Assembly (NCBI GenBank): GCA_021234155.1
Contig: JAJEKV010000091.1
Span: forward strand, 2,921,501 to 2,985,500
Direction: 5' to 3'
Source of the DNA: Isoetes taiwanensis
Lineage: Eukaryota > Streptophyta > Lycopodiopsida > Isoetales > Isoetaceae
Length of the DNA stretch: 64,000 nucleotides
A program made the position numbers and the translations under genes. The notes beneath the pieces are model-generated. The model was not told the DNA's origin, made no database searches, and worked only from the letters and a program-made list of their open reading frames with translations. Below are positions 56,036 through 64,000 of the stretch, in pieces (position 1 is the stretch's first letter; each line of letters opens with the position of its first letter).

Positions 56036-57212
56036 ATGTCTTGTGCAAAGTTAATGTGGGATGGAATCTTGTTGAGGTGTGTAATCAAGATGAGTCCGCC
56101 TTTGATTATTAGGGGATGCATAAAGGTATCTGTGGAGGACATTTTGCCGGGATACCTAATCGCAAAAAGATTCTCGTGTCCGGATATTATTGGCCCTCTG
56201 TTTTTAGAGATTGCTATGAGGTCATAAAAAAACTTGCCATCAATGTCGATTTTTTAGTAAAGAATTTTAGTGCCACTGCCTTGAATCCTATCATATCCCA
56301 GGGACCTTTTCAAATTTGGGGACTAGATTATATTGGTCCCATTAATCCTTCTTCTACAAGCCAACATCAAGCATATTATTGTGGCTCTGATTATTTTACT
56401 AAGTGGGCAGAGGCCATACCTTTGAGGCAAGCCAATGCTCTCACAAGCTGCAAGGTTCTTACATGAAAATGTTTGTTCTAGATTTGGTATTCCTTTCCAT
56501 TTACATTCGATAGAGATACTCCTTTGTTAATGAAGTCATTGCTAATTTATTGAGTATTTTGAAGGTCAAACATACCAAAAGCTCTTCATATTATCCTTAG
56601 GGCAATGGACAAGCCGAAGCTACTAACAAAGTGTTGAAAAATGTTTTGCGAGAAGGCAGTTTGAGGTTAACAAAGGGATTGGCATATCAAAATAGTGGAT
56701 GCACTTTGGGCTTACAGAGTCACTATCAAAACAGCTACAAATCACACACCTTTTAATTTGGTTTATGGCATAGAGGCGCTTTTACAGTAGAACTTGAATT
56801 ACCCTCCTTGAGATTAGCTCATAAATTGTGCTTACCTTTTGAGCATGCCTTCAGGAAAGATTGGACGCCTTTGTTACATCTAGATGAGTATAGAATGGAG
56901 GCCGAGAACACTAATTTGTTGAAAAGGCTAAAGATATGGTTGCATTCAAAAGCGCACACAAAATCTGAGGGTACTTTTAGGAAAGGAGAGCTTGTTCTCA
57001 AATGGAATAAGTCAAAGGAAGATTCAGCTGGCAAATTTGATAATATTTGGGAAGGACCCTTTGTGGTGCTAGAATCTGCAGGTACTAATTCTTATTGGTT
57101 ACAAGAGGTTGCTTCAGAATGCCATTGCCAAACCCTATCAATATCTTGCATCCTAAAAGGTATTGGGATCGGCATGCTTGCTTGTCCCTCTTTTACATTA
57201 AAAGCTTAAAGA
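56036..57212 (+). pseudogene. Element A integrase
   Basis: The core domain reads YYWPSVFRDCYEVIKK, then WGLDYIGPINPSSTSQH and DYFTKWAEAIPLRQANAL (56116-56466). Its first catalytic Asp is in GLDYIGPI. The second lies in a shifted frame at about 56507 (IDRDTPL) and the Glu in GNGQAEATNK at about 56603. The C-terminal part (56808-57209) reads FRKGELVLKWNKSKEDSAGK and FDNIWEGPFVV, the usual GPF/Y module. No chromodomain follows, in keeping with a Tat-like lineage. The N-terminal zinc finger is not clear. At least three frame changes. Confidence 0.8.
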
Positions 57213-57982
57213 GTTGCTTGAAGAGAGTTAGCTTAGTTAGATCGGTTTGATTTTTGAGCATATTACTCTAGTAGTTAGATCAGTTTGACTTTTGAGCATA
57301 CTACTCTAATGAGTTGGTTTCATGTTTATAGGGTGATCTGACCAGATAACAGTATAAATGATCTCAAGAACAGGATTGATACTAATGATTACCAAGTGTC
57401 ACATGCGTGAGCATCCTTCTTCCATTTTCATTCATCCTGCCTTAAAGCATTCCTACCATCCATTTAGCCTCCTATTATCTTTCCATACCTTAACAAAGAC
57501 TCTGAAAATCACCTTTCACCATCATAGCAGAGTTGCAAAGGATTTGAGATTAATTGGTTTGTGTGTTTCCATGACAGAGTGCACCCTTTATCCATATTTT
57601 TCATCTGGTCATAAGTAGCCCTACCTTCCATTTGAACTCCTTATTCTTATTCTCATTCCCTAAAAAAAAAAAGCACTCGCAATTCATCTTTACCACCATA
57701 GCAGAGTTGCACTTGTTGAAGACCAAGAAGAAGACATGCATTTTTCTTGTTTTGGCGAGATTTCAATATTTGCACACTCACTCCATCTCCATTCCATTGC
57801 CACTCTGCCTTTTCTCATTCATCATACTCCATTCACATCATTCCATCACCATATTTACACTCATTCCATCAACATTTGCACTTCACACTTAGACACATTG
57901 GTACAAGTTTGAAGACCCCTCTAGTTATCTATTTTTGACATCATATGGTGAGGGGACCAGCCTTTTTTCTTGTTTTTAGAGA
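57213..57982 (+). other. Element A 3' non-coding region
   Basis: Contains a two-copy tandem repeat (TAGTTAGATC.GTTTGA, then TTTTTGAGCATA.TACTCTA at 57235 and 57273). It also has a two-copy block ending CAC(C)ATCATAGCAGAGTTGCA (about 57520 and 57700). No clear polypurine tract was identified next to the LTR. Confidence 0.55.
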
Positions 57983-59897
57983 TGTTGCCCCCAAAGGGCA
58001 ACATGCTAATTGTGATCTATGCATTCAAACTAGGTCAACTCATCTTGGAAGACTAGGTCAAAGTTTGAAAGATTCTTGTGCAGGTCAAGGGATGTTCATT
58101 TTTCAAGTCAACAAGAGCTCAAGTTGAAAGTTCACAAGAGATACTTCATTTGAGATTAAATGCTTAGTCAAGAATATTCCTAGAAGAATCTGGGTTATGA
58201 AGTTTGAAGACATCTTTTGAAGATTGGAAGTTAAGAGTTTGGAAGACCCCATGGTGCTTGATTCCACCCCTTAGCCACCCTTATCCAATTTTTATTCATA
58301 TTCTATCCTTATCCTTTGAAATTTCCGAGCTATTTTCCCTACATCTATATTCTCTTTTGTTCACCCTTGCACACCCTATCATGCTTTGCCCAATCTCTTC
58401 TTTTCTAATACATCCATATTCCCCCATAAGTTATTCCCACCATTGCTTCCATATCTTTTACCTTTTTACTTCTTACACCACATTTTTCTTTTAAAATTTC
58501 CCTAGCCTAAGTCCTCTTGCAACTGTCTATACCCTTATGCCTATTTATCATTGTGCCATGCTACATGTATACTTTGTGGAATATTCCCTAATGCCCAAAA
58601 AACTTGGTATATTCCCAAGAAGTTAGGGTTGCCATTGCTTAAATGACCCACTTCTTCAACTTTTTTTATGAGTAACCTCTTAAAACCATGGCCTAGCTTT
58701 GCAAAACTATAAAAATAGCATATTCCTAGAATATCTGGGCAAAAATATTTAAATCGTGTCGCTATATTCGGAAAAAAATACAGCCGAGAACCCTAAATTT
58801 CTGCTTCCATCTTGAATCATGCCGGATTTGGCTCCATAACCTCAAAACTTACCTATTCTCACCTTCCGCCTTCTAAGATCCGAATAAACCCATCAATCAA
58901 GGCTAAGATTAAGTAAACATTTGAAAATCAAGCTATATACTGGGAATCGATAAAAGAACTTTTTTTGAAGGCCCGAAGTACTCGAGATCCTACATTGATC
59001 ATTCTTTGAGCAAGATCTCGAACGATCCTTGAAGTTCCCGAGCTCTCCTCAATTGGATTTACAAGATCCGATTGACATTACTTTCTAAAAATTATCTTAT
59101 GACTTGTGATGATTATTTTCCCGTGATTAAAGCTATGAAGCATCCTTATCCATTGTTATCATGATATATTTACCTTCATATCAATTTAAATTGATTGCCA
59201 AATTGTCAAATCCATCTCGATATTCTCGTTTTAACAATTCTTGCCACAAAATATTCTATGGAAAATACTTGTGTGTTTTCAAGCTCATTTGGCCCATTTG
59301 CCTCCGCTATTCTTAGGACTTGTGTAAGCCAAAGGAGCTGAAATCATCAAAAATTACCACGCTTTAACTCAAGTTCAAAAAGTTGTTCTCTTTTTTGAGC
59401 GATTTTGATCAGATTTTGCCAAATCAGCCATAAAAAATACTTTTAGATATCCAAATGGGAATTTGACCACTTGCCTCTCTTCCTTATCACCATTACAATG
59501 TATTTGCTTTGGAAATTCTCAAAAACATGCTTAGCAACTCTAAATCTCATTTTCTGATCAATGTTTCCCATATTTGACCTCTATTGATCAAATTTTGACC
59601 AGTGCTTTTTTCGAATAACTCCCAAATCTAGTTTCTGACTTGGTCAGGGGCTTTACTGTTGAATACAGTGCTTGACTCAAAAAATCAATTTCTATCTCAT
59701 CACCACATCTGTTTTCGTAAAAGTGCCAGTTTTTGGAAATGGGAAAGGTATAGAACTTTAAATTTTTGAATTTGTCTTCAAATTTATCTTGCATAAATCG
59801 ATCATCTCAAGTGATCTGGAGGTTCTAACCCTAATTTGAGTAAAAACTCAAGTTGGTTCCCTTGTGGTTGACCTTTAAGCCGTGTTTAGGGTCAACA
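57983..59897 (+). mobile_element. 3' LTR of Ty3 element A
   Basis: Starts TGTTGCCCCCAAAGGGCAAC and ends GGGTCAACA (1915 bp), the same borders as the LTR of element B. It is almost identical to 50701-51956 over its first about 1235 bp, which indicates a recent insertion. The last 500 bp resemble the end of LTR B (GATCAGATTTTGCCAA, TCTTGCATA.A.CGATCA). Confidence 0.85.
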
Positions 59898-60410
59898 AGT
59901 ATTTCCAAAAAGGTACCTGGGATTGGAGTCGGGTACCTATGTAATATGTCAATAAAAAGATACATTTTAGAACTTTATATATATTTTGGTCTTCAATAGC
60001 ATTATATTTATCATAATTTTGAATACTAACACGTTTTTTACTTTTATTTTAAAATTTTGTACTAGTTTTAATGAAAAGAAAAATTAGAAAGTACCCGCTT
60101 TGAAGTACCTAGTGTATGTACTTTTGCGGTGTTCCAAAAGTGGTACACCTTAACATGCTTTTACCCTTCCTCTTCTCTCTCAACGTACCTTATTTTCTAT
60201 TTTTGAAACCATGCGTGGGAGGGGCTTCTCCCCGCTTAGATGGACCAATTTGGTGTTTCTTTCATCTTTGTGGCATGCCCTTTCTCTTGCCTTGCTTCTT
60301 TTGACCATAATCCTTTGGCCTTCGGCCTCGATCCCATTTTTGATAAGGAAGTTCTCTTCTATTCGGAGGAGGTTTTGTCATTTTCATGCAAGCCCCATAC
60401 TAGAATTCTA
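59898..60410. other. Flank of element A, nothing recognised
   Basis: AT-rich sequence; frames at 60116-60450 overlap each other without motifs. Confidence 0.4.
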
Positions 60411-61108
60411 TCGATCCGAGCCATCGATCGAGATCCTAGAGAGGGTTTAGCATGCATGTCAAGTAAGCATGCATTGCATGCTTTCTCGGGTTGGGAGATC
60501 GCTACATTAGACGAGGTTCTTCATCAACATCTCATGAAGCTTCCTCTTCTCTCCCTCAAAGAATACCTTATTCTCTATTCTTTGAAACCCATCCTCCCCT
60601 CCTAATTGTTTAAATGTATTTGTCGCCTGGCACGCTGCGTGACCAGCCCCTCTATTTGAAGAGTTTTCTTTTCTTGCCACATTGCACGATGATCAGCCCT
60701 CCACTTTGGGAGGTTTGTTTTTACATTTGTTCTAATGTTCGTGATGTGCGTGTACAGGTTGGCAAGCAACAATAGCTTCGACTTCTCCATTGGTGGATTT
60801 TTTTGGCGTGATTTTTTCAGCCTTATGCTTGTCAAAGCCCCTTGTCAAGGCTTATCATTAGGGTTTCCCTCGAGAACGGTTTCTAATCCGGTGATAAGCT
60901 TTTCAGGTGTACACAAATCAAACATCTATTAGCATTGCATTTTTGGGATCCGGTTGTATAATTGGACATTCCCTTTATTTTTCATGGGTAGTTCGTATGT
61001 GTGCGGCTACCCACTATCCCACCATTGTAGAAAATCTCTTTGAGATGAATGAGAAGCCTATCTATCGGGAGGTTTTTGTTGTTTTCATGCGAGCCCCATT
61101 CTAGAATT
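60355..61108 (+). repeat. Dispersed and local repeats of unknown family
   Basis: 60412-60540 matches 50505-50640. In addition, TTTTCATGC.AGCCCCAT, then CTAGAATTC, preceded by TTCGGAGGAGG or TATCGGGAGG, occurs at about 60380 and 61083. A shorter unit ending in CAGCCC(C)TC recurs at about 60641 and 60692. Confidence 0.6.
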
Positions 61109-62175
61109 CGTCAAATTTTTATACGTGCCCAACATGAACATGCAAATAGTGTCCAACAAAAAGTCAATGATGTTGGATGCTAACATACATCCAAATGAAG
61201 TGACCTTTGCCATTATTCTGAATAGCTGTTTTGTTTTAGGGATCTTGAAAGTAGGGAGTTAGCCCATGTATCCATCCTAAATGGAACGTTGGATCTAGCA
61301 TTTCCACTAGAATTTCCTTATTAAAATGTATTCAACTTGTGGAACATTGAAAATACAAGATCAAATTTAATGAAATGCAACATACATACATTATCATTGA
61401 AAGTCTATCATTGCACATGCAGACCTTCAATGTCAATTGAATGGTTGTTTCCTGATGAGCGATAGACTAGGAACTGAACTGTATATGCACTTTTTTATGC
61501 AACATGCAAAGTCATAGCAGTTCGATTTCCTGAGGACATGAATATCATACCGGAGATGCAATGGGTTCCAGTTATATTTGTAGTAGGGCAAAATTATGAC
61601 AAAGGATTGTCGCGTGTTTAAGCAGAAGGATAAGAAAAAGCCGATTTTGAATAAGAACATTTGCGCATGAGCTACGTTAATAGTTTGAACCTCTTTGTTG
61701 CTTTTCCAATTTATGTGCATGTAAGCCTACATCGATTGAACTTTGCAGCTTTCTATAGGTAAGAGTCAGTTCTGTGAGCAATTTCTCTACAGTATAGCAC
61801 AAGGCCCCCAAAAATAAACTACTATATTTAACTAGTACCAGATCAGATAAAAACCATGATATACATGGTTTTCTATGCATGAATTTATTTGATAGAAGAA
61901 AACCATATGCGGTAGTGGTTTGTTAAAATTGGTAGTGGTTTGTTACATGGTTATAATGCTACTTATCAATGTTATAGCAGTTTGTTGAACTAGTTGTGAC
62001 TTATGAGGTAGTTTTACATATACCATAATGGTCCATCAAAATTAATAATGGTTTTTAAAACCACTCTATTACAGATAGTTTTGTACATACTGTAATGGTC
62101 CAACAAAATTGGTAATGGTTTGTTAAAACCATTGTATATATATATCTATAAAAGTAGGTCATTTATGGTATAGTT

Positions 62176-62176
<1 letters not shown>
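61109..62176. other. Intergenic with ATGGT-type degenerate repeats
   Basis: 61910-62150 has repeated GGTAGTGGTTTGTTA and a two-copy 75-bp unit (TAATGGTCCA.CAAAATT, AATGGTTT, AAAACCA). No gene was seen. Confidence 0.5.
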
Positions 62177-62258
<82 letters not shown>

Positions 62259-62259
62259 T
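62177..62259 (+). repeat. (GATA)n microsatellite
   Basis: About 20 uninterrupted copies of GATA, directly after the degenerate ATGGT repeats. Confidence 0.97.
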
Positions 62260-62388
62260 TGTTTTAACGTCATGCCACTAGGCAGGATTCAACTGGACAT
62301 GTGACCACACACCACACTACATTGTTCGGGTTGGGTCCCGATACCAACCACTTTATATTGCATCGTGGGATTTTGGCCCAACAATTGT

Positions 62389-62465
62389 GAGTGCAATTAA
62401 AAGGTCTCGAACTCGAGACTCATAGTTGCTAAAACTAGTGTGCTACCACTAGTGGTAATCTAAAT
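62389..62465 (-). other. tRNA-like promoter boxes, possible SINE
   Basis: On the minus strand GTGGTAGCACACTAG (A-box-like) is followed about 30 bp later by GAGTTCGAGACC (B-box-like). A second B-box-like word, GGGTTCAATGCC, lies on the plus strand at about 62537. No cloverleaf can be folded. Possibly the head of a SINE. Confidence 0.25.
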
Positions 62466-62565
62466 TCATCTCAAAATGGTTGTCCTGTATGAACCATCTT
62501 TTAATACAAGACCTTAAACCGCCATACTCTAGGTCATGGGTTCAATGCCTCGCTTGAAAGTAGTT

Positions 62566-62740
62566 ATGTATTGTTGTAAAGTTGGTGTAGAAGTGGTGAT
62601 GGAAGGACCCACTTGACCATATATACAATGGTGGGGCAAAACCCAAGTTCAACATCTCATTGTAAAAGTGGCTATGTGTAAAGTTGGTGGGGGAATGACC
62701 CACTTCAGCCATGTACAGTGGTGGGACCAAAACCCATCTG
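62566..62740 (+). repeat. Two-copy repeat, about 105 bp
   Basis: TGTAAAGTTGGTG, then GACCCACTT, CAGTGGTGGG or CAATGGTGGGG and AAAACCCA, at 62574-62645 and 62678-62735. Confidence 0.75.
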
Positions 62741-64000
62741 GGTGTATTGTAAAGTGCCCCATAAACTATAGATTCCCATGGATGTTAAAATTTCATTATC
62801 ATCATCATTCAAAGTTACTTTCATTCCAATTGACATCTAACCTCAAGAACTAAGGTGTCTATCATTTAGAAGTCTATGAATCAAGTTATAAGCTTTATTA
62901 ACCTTTTTTTCGATCTGCAAATATGCTCCAATATTTTTCTTTGTCCTTCGACTTTTTACTTATAAGCCAATTATTGTTGCATCTTAAACATCTTTTTTTG
63001 CCTTATCATTCTTTTTTAATATTTTCATAAAGAAATTTCACTTCTTTTATATAAGCCTAACTCTATGGGACGCGCATGTTTTAGTCCAGGTTAAAGCCAG
63101 TCGTCACCATAGACATATAAATCTACTTTAGCAAATGGGCCATCGGCTTATTTGCTTACTCTCTATGCAAAAAGAAGTTTCTAGCTATTGTTCCAATTTG
63201 TATAGGATCCCACTACCACGAATTAAAATAGATAGGTGGAAACAACCGCAATTGCAATCCTCAAGACAACATATACTTCTAGGATATCCTACGTTTTTCA
63301 CAATCATAAACCATTACTGATATTACCTTTGTATTCCATTCTACACTTCCAAACTTCTCAATACGCCTTCTAAGGTTAATTTGGCTTTCATACTCGTCTT
63401 CAATTGTCGAGTTCACAAAGTCATTTACTTATATACTTTTGACTTTCTAACGTTCATTAATGCAGTTTTTTTGCATTTCAAGGTAGAGTTGTTTTAGTCC
63501 TAGCAGTAATGGTTGTACTAGCTCCATTATAGGAGTCCGAGGGCCGATTGATCTCCATGGTCGTAAAAAGTCATTATATTATGTTCTCATAAACATCGCA
63601 ATTATGTTGAAACAAGCCTATAGATCTAACCAATTTGATTTGGCACTAACAAAGCCAATTATGTCACAAACCTTTGCTATTACCCCATAGCCACGAAGTC
63701 TATCGCATGTACAACTTCCACCTAAGCCCTTACCACCTCCATCTAAAACACCTAGTTCTAAAACATATGAAAAAGCCAATATATATTTCATGTCTTTTTA
63801 GTAACTTCAAAACTTTTAGTGAATGAACCATTATTACATCTTTCCATCACTATCAAGTTGGACTAGTGTCTAGCCAAACCTGAAGACAGAAAAGATAATA
63901 AATAAGTTTCTCAATTGACAAGCCAATTGTACTAGTATCCCACTACTCACTCCTTCTGTGTCGTCCAAAATTACAACAACAAATTCTGCTCCTAAGACAA
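62741..64000. other. Intergenic, nothing recognised
   Basis: AT-rich sequence with no supported gene, repeat or RNA. Confidence 0.45.

Noticed and set aside
1-64000. CRISPR arrays, bacterial operons, rRNA genes, organelle inserts
   Set aside because: No regular spacer-repeat structure, no Shine-Dalgarno-linked frames, and no rRNA or plastid/mitochondrial gene sequence was recognised.

Overview
The window looks like nuclear DNA of a land plant with a large, transposon-filled genome. The grounds are a multi-exon plant bHLH gene of the UNE12/LRL type with GT-AG introns, a P-type pentatricopeptide-repeat (PPR) remnant, Tat-like Ty3 retrotransposons with DGGS proteases, microsatellites, and long AT-rich stretches without genes. 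The species cannot be read from the sequence; a gymnosperm or fern would fit the repeat load, but that is inference.

Layout. 1-5780: mostly featureless, with one exon-like frame and two low-complexity patches. 5782-8352 (-): the bHLH gene, the only ordinary host gene I would defend. 8600-19150: gene-poor, with microsatellites and a minus-strand Ty3 reverse transcriptase/RNase H remnant (14.5-15.7 kb). 19.15-19.79 kb: PPR remnant. 20.3-22.6 kb: two related foldback elements and short tandem repeats. 23.2-26.7 kb: broken frames for a coiled coil, a RING-like zinc cluster and an FCP1-type HAD domain. 27.4-38.4 kb (-): a transposase-like gene of a family I cannot name (SHGKG..DG.G motif), split by an 8.5-kb DNA transposon (27796-36306) with about 30-bp inverted termini and a 12-bp target duplication. 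39581-59897: two related Tat-like Ty3 elements. The first (B) carries two head-to-tail copies of an unclassified T-rich element inside its protease region. The second (A) has near-identical flanking LTRs but has lost its primer-binding site. 59.9-64 kb: repeats, a (GATA)n tract and AT-rich DNA.

Two points govern interpretation. Almost every long frame is broken. In the retroelements, paired copies repeatedly differ where one reads CAG or CTG and the other reads CG, TCG or CTCG. That pattern suggests base-calling errors at CHG-methylated cytosines rather than biological decay. In the bHLH gene the breaks are mostly one-base changes in homopolymers, while CAG/CTG sites and splice sites are clean.

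The most novel material is the nested insertion at 27.4-38.4 kb, the T-rich tandem element at 42.6-49.2 kb, and the Tat-like elements with an RNase H domain upstream of the reverse transcriptase.
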